From: Planctomycetota bacterium | GTDB taxonomy: Bacteria > Planctomycetota > Brocadiia > SM23-32 > JAKLEA01 | Reading direction: 5' to 3' | Assembly: GCA_022711755.1 (NCBI GenBank) | Contig: JAKLEA010000035.1 | Span: forward strand, 1-37,899 | Length of the DNA: 37,899 nt | Shown: piece by piece, positions 7,124 through 14,300 of the stretch | Layout of the letters: every line of letters begins with the position of its first letter | Position numbering within the stretch: the stretch's first letter is position 1 | The notes under the pieces: generated by a model | The model's input: the letters and a program-made list of their open reading frames with translations, nothing else | Database searches by the model: none | Told to the model about the DNA's origin: nothing | Program-made: the position numbers and the translations under genes

Positions 7124-8365
7124 ATGAACGCAAAGCATTTGTTCGGGCTTTCGAGACGCGAATTCGTTGGACTCGTGGGGACGAGCGGGGCTGCGTGCGG
7201 TTTGGTCCTGGGCACGACCCTGCAAGCGGCGGATGGCGCCAACGCGCCCGTGGATGCCGACGGAAAGGTCATCGCAGGCTTCGAAAAAACGGAAGCTGAT
7301 CCCAATGCGAACAAGGTCTGGCAGCCCTTCTCGGACAGGAAGATCCGCGTCGGCATCGCCGGCTACGGCCTTTGCGCGTTTGGAGCGGCCTTCGCGTTTC
7401 AGTCCCATCCCAACGTCGAGGTGGCAGCGGTCACCGATCTGATCCCTGACAGGCGCGCCGGGCTGGCAGAGGCCTGCAAATGTGAGAAGACCTACCCTTC
7501 ATGCGAGGAAATGATCAAGGACGACAGGATCGAGGCCGTATTCATCGCCACGGATGCGCCAAGCCATGCGAGACTGGCCATTGCCGCGCTTGAGCACGGG
7601 AAGCATGTCGCCTCTGCCGTGCCCGCCGTCTTTGGCTCAGTCGAAGACGCCGACCGTCTGTTCCAGGCGGTGAAGAAGAGCGGACTCAAGTACATGCTCT
7701 TCGAAACTTCATACTTCCATACGGATCTTTATGCATGGCGCCGGCGCTACCTGGCGGGGGAGCTGGGCAAGATCATCTACTCCGAAGGCGAATATTTCCA
7801 CTACTTCCCGACGCCACTGGCGGGATACAACCCGAAGACGGGGCAAGTGGACGCCGACGGCTGGCGGAAGGGCCTGCCGCCGCAATGGTATCCGACCCAT
7901 TCGAATGCATACTGCATCGGCGTCACGGGCGGCAGCTTCACTGAGGTCTCCTGCATGGGCAACCGGAGCATCGTCCCCCACCTGCAGCCTGACGGCAATG
8001 ACTACGGGAACCCCTTCGGGAGCGAGATCGCCCTCTTCCGCACCAGCGAAGGCGGCATGTCCCGCATGGCGGTAACCTGGGACATCCAGATCGCTGGGGG
8101 CGAACGGGGCCGCGTATACGGGGAGAAGAACGAGGAGGGGAAGGCGGATACGGAACGCCCGCCCCTGCCTGCCGGAGTTGACCCCGGAGGTCACGGCGGC
8201 TCCCACGGCTACCTCATGAGCGAATTCGTGGATGCCATCCTGCGCGACCGCAAGCCGTGGGTTGATGTGGCCCAGGCATTGAACATGACGGTGGCTGGCA
8301 TCGTGGCCCACCAGTCTGCTTTGAAAGACGGAGAACTCCTCAAGATCCCCCAATACAGCCTCTGA
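7124..8365 (+). CDS. Tat-exported Gfo/Idh/MocA-family protein, GH109-like
   Basis: The ATG at 7124 follows AAAGGA by 10 bases and starts a 413-residue protein with a twin-arginine signal (SRREFVGL, residues 10-17, then a hydrophobic run). The Rossmann motif at 76-82 (VGIAGYG) binds NAD(P) in this family. The usual E-K-P motif with its catalytic lysine should follow GKHV (159-162); here it reads SAVPA. GH109 glycosidases of this fold also lack the lysine and have a similar V-P-A sequence, and they share a C-terminal HGG stretch, seen here at about residue 345. A redox-neutral, NAD-dependent glycoside hydrolase or isomerase acting outside the cytoplasm is therefore more likely than a plain dehydrogenase. 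Substrate is unknown. Confidence 0.88.
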   Translation: MNAKHLFGLSRREFVGLVGTSGAACGLVLGTTLQAADGANAPVDADGKVIAGFEKTEADPNANKVWQPFSDRKIRVGIAGYGLCAFGAAFAFQSHPNVEVAAVTDLIPDRRAGLAEACKCEKTYPSCEEMIKDDRIEAVFIATDAPSHARLAIAALEHGKHVASAVPAVFGSVEDADRLFQAVKKSGLKYMLFETSYFHTDLYAWRRRYLAGELGKIIYSEGEYFHYFPTPLAGYNPKTGQVDADGWRKGLPPQWYPTHSNAYCIGVTGGSFTEVSCMGNRSIVPHLQPDGNDYGNPFGSEIALFRTSEGGMSRMAVTWDIQIAGGERGRVYGEKNEEGKADTERPPLPAGVDPGGHGGSHGYLMSEFVDAILRDRKPWVDVAQALNMTVAGIVAHQSALKDGELLKIPQYSL

Positions 8366-8423
8366 CGCATTCCGCGCCACGCGCCGCCCTGTGTCCATTG
8401 CCGCCAACATCGCTGAAGTCTAG

Positions 8424-8506
8424 TAGGGTGTGCAAGACCACAAGGCTTGCACACGCTGAATTGCTGTTTTCCCGCGTGTGCAAATCCGAGGGATTTGCAC
8501 ACCCTA
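8424..8506. repeat. Nested GTGTGCAA hairpins (REP-like)
   Basis: The outer arms TAGGGTGTGCAA (8424-8435) and TTGCACACCCTA (8495-8506) are perfect inverse complements. Inside lie two further hairpins: GTGTGCAAG...CTTGCACAC (8428-8454) and GTGTGCAAATCC...GGATTTGCACAC (8476-8502). Related hairpins occur at 14256 and 30748 and within the 0.3-kb repeats. It sits between two co-directional genes and may act as an RNA structure or a partial terminator. Confidence 0.75.
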
Positions 8507-8536
8507 CGCGACTGGGCGATAAGAGGGAGTCGAGCC

Positions 8537-10741
8537 ATGCGGTTATCGCTTCTTGCAGTGTTGCTTCTCGGGGCAGCAGCAACGTTCCTTGCAGGCGGCG
8601 ACTTGTCCGAGCCTGTCAAGGTCAACCTCCTTATCGAGGGAGCGGGGCGGACCTCGCCGGACGAGGTGCGCTGCATATCCATACAACTGCCCCCCGAGGA
8701 ATATCGCATCGAGTTTGAACTCGTTCCGAAGGAGTTGGCAAAGGGTTACCTGTTCTTCCGAACGGGCGGAAAGGTGCGCTTCCTCGACAATCTCGGAAGG
8801 CCGGTCGAGGAGCCTGTGTGGAATCTCTCCGACAAGGATGCCAATGCTCCCAAAGGAGAAATCTGGGTGCAGGGCACGGAGCCGGGAAAGAGCTGGATCG
8901 AGCTTGCATACGCGGAATCGAAACCGGGTGAAGGCGAGGGAAGGCCGGTGGCCTCCGACCGCCTCGACGTGCAGGTTGCAGGCATCAAGACGTTCTTCAG
9001 TGGTCTATGGTGGTTCAACGGGGCCGATCCCGGGTCGCCGGAGTTACCGGTCAGCGGCAAGATCGTCGCCTACGGCTATGGCGATGGTGTCTACCACTGG
9101 ACCGTAGGCCATGCCGAGTTCGTGAGAGACGGCAAGGGGTACTCAGAATTGAAAGGCTACAATCTGCGGGAAGTCGTTGCAAGGTCAACGGGGGCGAGCA
9201 GTTACGCAGGCGACGTGACCTTCAGCCTGTCTTTCAAACCCATGACCGTCGAGGAAGCTCGCGCGCAGGGCATACCAATCACCGAAGAGGACCAGACTGC
9301 AGCAGATGAAGATGACGTTCCGAAGGAGACGCCACCCGCGCCGGCTCGCAGGCAGTATGACGGCGAGAAATTTTTCAACAACAAGTTTCCAATGGCCAGG
9401 ATTCCGAGCGAAGCGGAGCGCGCCGAGAGGGCCGAGGCAATATGCGTAGGCGTCATTGATGAGATATCCAACGCCGGGCCGGGAGAGATCGAGGTCGCCC
9501 CAAACCTGTTCGAATTACACGGGAAATGGGACAGTGTCAGATTCCGGGGGACGCTCAAGAAAGCCCGCATCCTCGTTGACGACGTTCTCAAAGGGCCTGT
9601 CAAGGAAGAACCTCTGGAAGTTGTCTATCTGGAGCATCCCAACCCCGCCATGTGGTGCGGACGATCCATGTTTCCGCTGCTGAAGGAGCATGAGCGCGCG
9701 ATGTTCTTCCTTACGACGAAGGGCATGCCCGAGGGGCGCCTGGGGCTTGATCTCTGGATGATGGCGATGCGCGTTGCCGATTCAAAGCCTCCGGACCTGG
9801 CAGCCGGCGACTCAATGAAGGAAAGGTTCCAGAAGGAAGTGATCCACGCCTTGCAGAAACGGCTCATAACCGATGTGGCGATTGTGCGCGACGGTTACTG
9901 GGCCGGCCCGATAGTGGACGAGTTCTCGTGGGCCATTGCCCGTAATCCGAAGGAACGTCCTCTCGACAAGGCATGCGCGCTGGGCTATCTGGGCCGCCGG
10001 GGTTTCGAGGAAGCCGATGACATGCTTCTGGAGATGTTCTGGGACCGCGCGTTGCCTGAAGACATGAGGACTTTCGCCCTGAACTGGATGCGCGGGTCGG
10101 CGCACGGCAGCAACCTGGCGGGGCAGGCTACATGGGAAGCCTTCGAGGACGACGAAATCACCATCAAGACGAAGTGGGAATTGCTGGAACGCCTCGCCGG
10201 TTCCGGTGACAGAAAAGCCGTGCGGACGTTATGGGACCTTGGGCAGAAGGAACCGGCGTTGATTGATCGAAAGCCCAAATACGCGTCAGAGGACGAAATA
10301 CTTAAAGCCAGATGGGCCGTCTCAAACATCTTCCGGGGCCTGAATTCCAGGGAGATTCTCGGCGTCATTCCGGAGATGGCGACTTCACAGGACGCAGCGG
10401 CCCAATCCGCCCTTGCAGGTAAAGTTCGGGATGACCTGAGCAAGGACGACGGGCTTCACCCGCGCATGAAGCGCGCGAAGTGGTCGCCTATTATTTCCGT
10501 CCTCATGAGGCTGCTTGAGAGTGAGAACTTAGGTGTTTCCTACGACGCCTATGCAGCCCTCTGCGACATCGAGTTTGACGTGACGAGGCAGGTGGCAGTG
10601 GACGGTTTCTACCGGAATCCGGAGCTGTTCAGGCAGGGCTGGCGGCTCTGGTGGGAAAAGGAGGGGAAGGCGAAATGTCCCGACATGGAGAGCGCGCTCG
10701 ACCTTTTCCGCAAGGAGTTGGACGCGCATCCCCCGGATTGA
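8537..10741 (+). CDS. Large exported protein of unknown function with helical-repeat C-terminus
   Basis: The ATG at 8537 has GGAG 7 bases upstream and starts a 734-residue protein with a clear signal peptide (LSLLAVLLLGAAATFLA). The N-terminal part (about 20-240) is beta-rich without a recognised fold. A middle segment (about 300-450) has the rhythm of exported domains of the form 'ICVGVI... ARILVDDVLKG ... CGRSM ... ERAMFFL', with two cysteines. The C-terminal half (about 460-720) is alpha-helical and HEAT-like, with units such as RPLDKACALGYLGRRG and VSYDAYAALCDI. I do not recognise the whole protein. Its 3' end converges on the sulfatase gene across a hairpin. Confidence 0.85.
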   Translation: MRLSLLAVLLLGAAATFLAGGDLSEPVKVNLLIEGAGRTSPDEVRCISIQLPPEEYRIEFELVPKELAKGYLFFRTGGKVRFLDNLGRPVEEPVWNLSDKDANAPKGEIWVQGTEPGKSWIELAYAESKPGEGEGRPVASDRLDVQVAGIKTFFSGLWWFNGADPGSPELPVSGKIVAYGYGDGVYHWTVGHAEFVRDGKGYSELKGYNLREVVARSTGASSYAGDVTFSLSFKPMTVEEARAQGIPITEEDQTAADEDDVPKETPPAPARRQYDGEKFFNNKFPMARIPSEAERAERAEAICVGVIDEISNAGPGEIEVAPNLFELHGKWDSVRFRGTLKKARILVDDVLKGPVKEEPLEVVYLEHPNPAMWCGRSMFPLLKEHERAMFFLTTKGMPEGRLGLDLWMMAMRVADSKPPDLAAGDSMKERFQKEVIHALQKRLITDVAIVRDGYWAGPIVDEFSWAIARNPKERPLDKACALGYLGRRGFEEADDMLLEMFWDRALPEDMRTFALNWMRGSAHGSNLAGQATWEAFEDDEITIKTKWELLERLAGSGDRKAVRTLWDLGQKEPALIDRKPKYASEDEILKARWAVSNIFRGLNSREILGVIPEMATSQDAAAQSALAGKVRDDLSKDDGLHPRMKRAKWSPIISVLMRLLESENLGVSYDAYAALCDIEFDVTRQVAVDGFYRNPELFRQGWRLWWEKEGKAKCPDMESALDLFRKELDAHPPD

Positions 10742-10773
10742 GTGAAGAAGTGGGGTAATGTCCCCGACTTCAC
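10742..10773. terminator. Bidirectional hairpin between convergent genes
   Basis: Arms GTGAAGAAGTGGGG (10742-10755) and CCCCGACTTCAC (10762-10773) pair with a small bulge and a 6-base loop. It occupies almost the whole 40-base gap between two converging genes. There is no strong T run on either side. Confidence 0.5.
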
Positions 10774-10781
10774 CATCCAGC

Positions 10782-12449
10782 TCAGTAGTCATCCAGCGCG
10801 GTCGGATCAACGCCGGGCATCGTGTGCAGTTTCCAGATGTCAACGTCTACATCGTTCGTCTGTTTCACACCCGGGGTGCTGCGCCCGTCGGCGACCAGTG
10901 TTTTGAGCAACGCGAGCATCTCTTTCACCTTGTCGCGATGCGTCGCCTCAAGGTTCCGCATCTCAGCGGGGTCCGACTCCATATCGTACAACTGAAGGAT
11001 CGGCAGGCCTTCCTTCGCGGCGTTCCGATCAGGATGCGTCCAGCCGCCGGATCCAGGACACAGGACCAGCTTCCATTTCCTGTCGCGGATCGCGAATTTG
11101 CCCTCAATCGAATGGTGTACCACGTTGGCGCGCGTGCGCGCAGTTTTGTCGTGAAAGAGCGGCATCATGCTGACGCTATCCTCTCCGGCGTCGTCGGGCA
11201 GGGCTTCTCCGACTATCTCCGCGCACGTAGCCATGAGATCGGAGAGGCAAACAAGCGAGTCCGACACGCTGCCGGGTTCAATCACGCCGGGCCATTTTAC
11301 GACGCACGGTATTCGGTGTCCGCCGTCCCATGCGTCGGACTTGTAGCCGCGGAAAGGGCCGCTTGGAAAATGGCCTTGTGGTTCCATCGCTTTTTCGCCG
11401 CCACTGCCGTCAACACGGCAACCGATGTAGGGCGCGCAGCCATTGTCGCTTGCGAAGATGACCAGCGTGTTGTCGGCAACTCCGTGCTTCTCCAGCGACT
11501 TGAGGACGCGGCCTAACACGTTGTCCGTCTCGATGACGAGGTCCGCATAAAGGTTGTTCAATCCGCTGCTGCCGATAAAGGGTTTGTTGACCGCAAGGGG
11601 GGTATGAGGCGAGGTCATTGGCATATAGAGGAAAAACGGCTCCGACGTTGCGGCGCGATCTCTGATGTAGGCGTCGGCCTTCTCTGCCCACATGGGCAGG
11701 AGCTGTTCGAAGTGCCAGTAGGGCATCGCGGGGCCGGGCAGGCTGGCGAGGTTGCCCCCGAGCAGGCGTTCCGGCAGGAACTCGGACGGAATGCCAACCG
11801 TGCGGTCATTCTCGATGTAACAGTAGGGCGGCCAGTTCGGGACATCTACACCGAAGTAGTAGTCGAATCCCCGCGTCGTCGGCCCGCCCGTAGTTGGCTT
11901 CGAGAACGAGTCGCGCCAGCGCTGCCGCTCTTCAGGCGTCGCGACACGCTCGACATCGTTGCTCGTCTTGCCGGAATTGGACTTCGGATGGTAGATGTCC
12001 GGGACGACTTCGAAATCCCATCCATGGCCCAGGTGCCACTTCCCGATGCACGCGCTGTGGTATCCGTGCCTTTTCAGGAAGCCGGGAACGGTCATGCGGT
12101 TCGGCGCGATCAGGGGGTTGCCGTAGACGCCGACGATGCCCTTCTGAAGAGTAGAGCGCCAGTTGTACCTGCCCGTGAGCACGCTGTAGCGCGAGGGCGA
12201 ACATACGGCCGAACTCGAATGCGCGTCTGTCAGGATCATGCCTTGGCGCGCCAGTCGGTCCAGGTTCGGCGTTCTGATCCTGCCTTCAGGATTGAGGCAC
12301 GACGCGTCGCCGTAGCCCATGTCATCAACGAAGAAGAAGACGATGTTGGGTCTTATACGTACGGGGTCGGCGTGCGCCATACTGCCGAGGGCAAGTGTGC
12401 CGGCTCCGGCCCCGATGCCACACAGGAACGCGCGGCGATTCATTTCCAT
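10782..12449 (-). CDS. Tat-exported Cys-type sulfatase (arylsulfatase family S1)
   Basis: The start at 12449 (MEMNRRAFL) has AAGGA 8 bases upstream. A longer frame to 12509 runs through repeat DNA and is rejected. The 555-residue protein begins with a twin-arginine signal. The alkaline-phosphatase-superfamily core follows: metal-binding VDDMGYGD (Asp42-Asp43), the formylglycine motif CSPSR with Cys83 followed by LTGRYNWR, GKWHLG, and the DNG metal ligands before a GYKSDAWDGGHRIP stretch. Cys83 must be oxidised to formylglycine by FGE or anSME to be active. Such enzymes remove sulfate from polysaccharides or glycosaminoglycans; substrate cannot be told here. The neighbouring GH127 and GH109-like genes suggest complex glycan use. 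Confidence 0.95.
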   Translation of the reverse strand: MEMNRRAFLCGIGAGAGTLALGSMAHADPVRIRPNIVFFFVDDMGYGDASCLNPEGRIRTPNLDRLARQGMILTDAHSSSAVCSPSRYSVLTGRYNWRSTLQKGIVGVYGNPLIAPNRMTVPGFLKRHGYHSACIGKWHLGHGWDFEVVPDIYHPKSNSGKTSNDVERVATPEERQRWRDSFSKPTTGGPTTRGFDYYFGVDVPNWPPYCYIENDRTVGIPSEFLPERLLGGNLASLPGPAMPYWHFEQLLPMWAEKADAYIRDRAATSEPFFLYMPMTSPHTPLAVNKPFIGSSGLNNLYADLVIETDNVLGRVLKSLEKHGVADNTLVIFASDNGCAPYIGCRVDGSGGEKAMEPQGHFPSGPFRGYKSDAWDGGHRIPCVVKWPGVIEPGSVSDSLVCLSDLMATCAEIVGEALPDDAGEDSVSMMPLFHDKTARTRANVVHHSIEGKFAIRDRKWKLVLCPGSGGWTHPDRNAAKEGLPILQLYDMESDPAEMRNLEATHRDKVKEMLALLKTLVADGRSTPGVKQTNDVDVDIWKLHTMPGVDPTALDDY

Positions 12450-12493
12450 CAACCCTTTCCTTTCAGGAAGAACGGTCGTTCGGAAACCCGGGG

Positions 12494-12525
12494 AGAAATC
12501 AGGGGACATAGAAATCAGGGGACAT
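12494..12525 (+). repeat. 16-base tandem duplication
   Basis: AGAAATCAGGGGACAT occurs twice in a row (12494-12509 and 12510-12525). The second unit is the left end of the 0.3-kb repeat, so this is probably an end duplication or slippage product. Confidence 0.85.
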
Positions 12526-12827
12526 CATACTGATGTTGCTCCGATATCTTGCGCATCTTCTCCCGGCCTGCCCGGCTTGCCGGGGGACGCCCGGTCTCTA
12601 CAAGAACCTGAACGCCGATCTTTACGAGACTCCCGCATCCGCCGAAAGTTTCCCATAAATTCATTGTATCGCGGAAAGAAAGACAATGAAACGAGGTTAT
12701 TCTGCGTCTGCGTCTGCAAATCCGACGGATTCGCGCACCTGCGAATATGCCCCGCGACTGCATCCCGTTACGGCGGGCCGCCCACGTTCGAGCGGCCGCA
12801 GAAACCGGTGGCTGTCCCTGGTATTCC
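12510..12827 (+). repeat. 0.3-kb dispersed repeat, copy 1
   Basis: About 318 bases matching 13887-14198 in the same orientation at roughly 85-90 percent by eye. The ends are imperfect inverted repeats: AAATCAGGGGACA at the left and, inverted, AATACCAGGGACA at the right (12814-12826). It contains a GC-rich CCCGGCTTGCCGGGGGAC hairpin and a CAAATCCGACGGATTCGCGCA hairpin-like stretch interrupted between copies by small indels. A 64-codon minus-strand frame inside is not convincing as a gene. It fills most of the non-coding 12450-12965 stretch. Confidence 0.85.
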
Positions 12828-12909
12828 ACGACATGATTCTACCGCCCGCCTCTGGAATATGACACGGGCTTTCCGCCCCGCGTCCTTCTACTGATGAATA
12901 TTGTAAATG

Positions 12910-12945
12910 AAAAAGGGGCGAGAGTCCTTGACGGACCCCCGCCCC
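12910..12945 (-). terminator. Rho-independent terminator of the PEP-CTERM gene
   Basis: Read on the minus strand, GGGGCGGGGGTCC pairs with GGACTCTCGCCCC around a 5-base loop, followed by TTTTT (12910-12914). It lies 20 bases after the stop of the gene at 12966-13790. Confidence 0.85.
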
Positions 12946-12965
12946 AGGGGGCAGCGCGAGTAGTG

Positions 12966-13790
12966 CTACTTTCTCCTGCGCCGAAGCGCGGCGATGCCGG
13001 CGACCCCCACGCCGAGAAGGGCCAGCGCCGAAGGCTCCGGAACCGTCTGGACCTCCAGCCTGAAGCCTGCGAGTAGGTCGGTGGACGCGTCAAGGTGCAT
13101 CCCGAACTGGAGGGCCGCGCTGAGATCGGGAAGCGAGCTGGGCAAGGTGGTATCGTCAAGATCCTGCACACCGAGAGCCAACATGGAATCCAGGACGGAC
13201 CTTACGTTGCTGGGATCGCCAACGTCAAAATGAGTCGCCGCCGGAGATTCGCCTCTGGCGTGGACCCTGCTGAGTCCGTCGGCGAAGACGACGTCCATCG
13301 CGTCACCCGTCGCGGAATCCCCGTTTGTGGTTCCGGCAGCTTCGACGTCGGCGTACCAATAGAAGGTCAAGTCCATGTCGGAGGCGCTGTTATTGTAGGC
13401 CCTGAAGACCCAATCCAGCGTATTGTCGTGAGTACCCTGGACAGCGATAAACATGTCCAGCGTAATGTCGCCCGCATTGAGACCCAGGGCGGTTGCGCCG
13501 ACGGTGCTGAGGTCCAGCGTGGAAAAGCCTGCGAATCCCGGACTCGTGTCTAGTGGGATTATCTCATCGAAATACGTGCTGTCTATCGGCACCATCCCCG
13601 TGGCATTGCCCACGTAGCCGTAGACTTCGTAGACCTGATTGACGGAGCCGTAATCGTGCGAAACAAAATCAACATAGCCCCATGAGTCCACAACGTTGGC
13701 GCTCATGTTGCCGTCGGTAATCAACACAGCCCGAGCAGGCCCAACGAACACGGACAGTGCGAACAGAACGACAATTAGCGCTCTCTTCAT
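12966..13790 (-). CDS. PEP-CTERM sorted surface protein
   Basis: The start at 13790 (MKRALIVV) is chosen over an upstream frame because it begins a signal peptide and GGAGG lies 9 bases before it. The 274-residue protein ends in VPEPSALALLGVGVAGIAAL followed by RRRRK: the PEP-CTERM signal that exosortase (EpsH/XrtA type) cleaves to release or anchor proteins at the surface. The body has no motif I recognise; it is Asp- and Asn-rich, beta-rich and low in Lys, typical of such exported proteins. It is monocistronic, with its own terminator, and is flanked on both sides by copies of the same 0.3-kb repeat. Its role may be biofilm or envelope related. Confidence 0.93.
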   Translation of the reverse strand: MKRALIVVLFALSVFVGPARAVLITDGNMSANVVDSWGYVDFVSHDYGSVNQVYEVYGYVGNATGMVPIDSTYFDEIIPLDTSPGFAGFSTLDLSTVGATALGLNAGDITLDMFIAVQGTHDNTLDWVFRAYNNSASDMDLTFYWYADVEAAGTTNGDSATGDAMDVVFADGLSRVHARGESPAATHFDVGDPSNVRSVLDSMLALGVQDLDDTTLPSSLPDLSAALQFGMHLDASTDLLAGFRLEVQTVPEPSALALLGVGVAGIAALRRRRK

Positions 13791-13886
13791 CTCCGGTTCC
13801 TCCCTGAAAACACTTGTCGCTCCAGCGCGACACTTGCCTAGCGCGGCTGTAGTCACAATAGCACCATATCGGCGTCCATGCAAGAC

Positions 13887-14198
13887 AGAAATCCAGGGAA
13901 ATCATACTGATATTGCTCCGATATCATGCGCCTCTTCTCCCGGCCTGCCTGGCTTGCCGGGGGACGCCCGGTCTCTACAAGAACCTGTGCGCCGATATTT
14001 ACGAGACTCCCACATCCGCCGCAAGTTTCCCATAAATTCATTGTATCGTGGAAAGAAAGACAATGAAACGAGGTTATTCTGCGTCTGCAAATCCGACGGA
14101 TTCGCGCACCCTGCGAACTTGCCCGGCGACTACATCCCATTACGGCGGGCCACCCACGTTCGAGAGACCGAAGAAACCGGTGGCTGTCCCTGGTATCC
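13887..14198 (+). repeat. 0.3-kb dispersed repeat, copy 2
   Basis: This is a direct copy of 12510-12827, about 312 bases, with a 6-base and a few smaller indels. Its right end is followed by a second unit of GTCCCTGGTATCC (14186-14198 and 14199-14211). Together with the hairpin at 14256 it fills the 13791-14300 gap upstream of the PEP-CTERM gene and downstream of the GH127 gene. Confidence 0.85.
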
Positions 14199-14255
14199 GT
14201 CCCTGGTATCCGTCCTTCCGCTTCGGGTCGGGCTTGAGACGCTTCAGCGCGTAGG

Positions 14256-14284
14256 GTGTGCGAAAGCCCAAAGGCTTTTGCACA
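14256..14284 (-). repeat. GTGTGCGAAAGCC hairpin after the GH127 gene
   Basis: GTGTGCGAAAGCC and GGCTTTTGCACA pair around CAAA. It belongs to the same hairpin family as 8424-8506 and lies 17 bases after the stop of the minus-strand GH127 gene, where it could serve as a terminator. Confidence 0.55.
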
Positions 14285-14300
14285 TGCGCGCGAGGCTTCG

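Noticed and set aside
10758..12533. Plus-strand frames opposite the sulfatase
   Set aside because: They have no recognisable domains, while the minus strand has an intact sulfatase with Tat signal and CSPSR motif.
12525..14090. Short minus-strand frames present in both 0.3-kb repeats (12525-12719 and 13902-14090)
   Set aside because: They are similar only because the repeats are similar. Most differences change the amino acid, and there is no clear ribosome-binding site.
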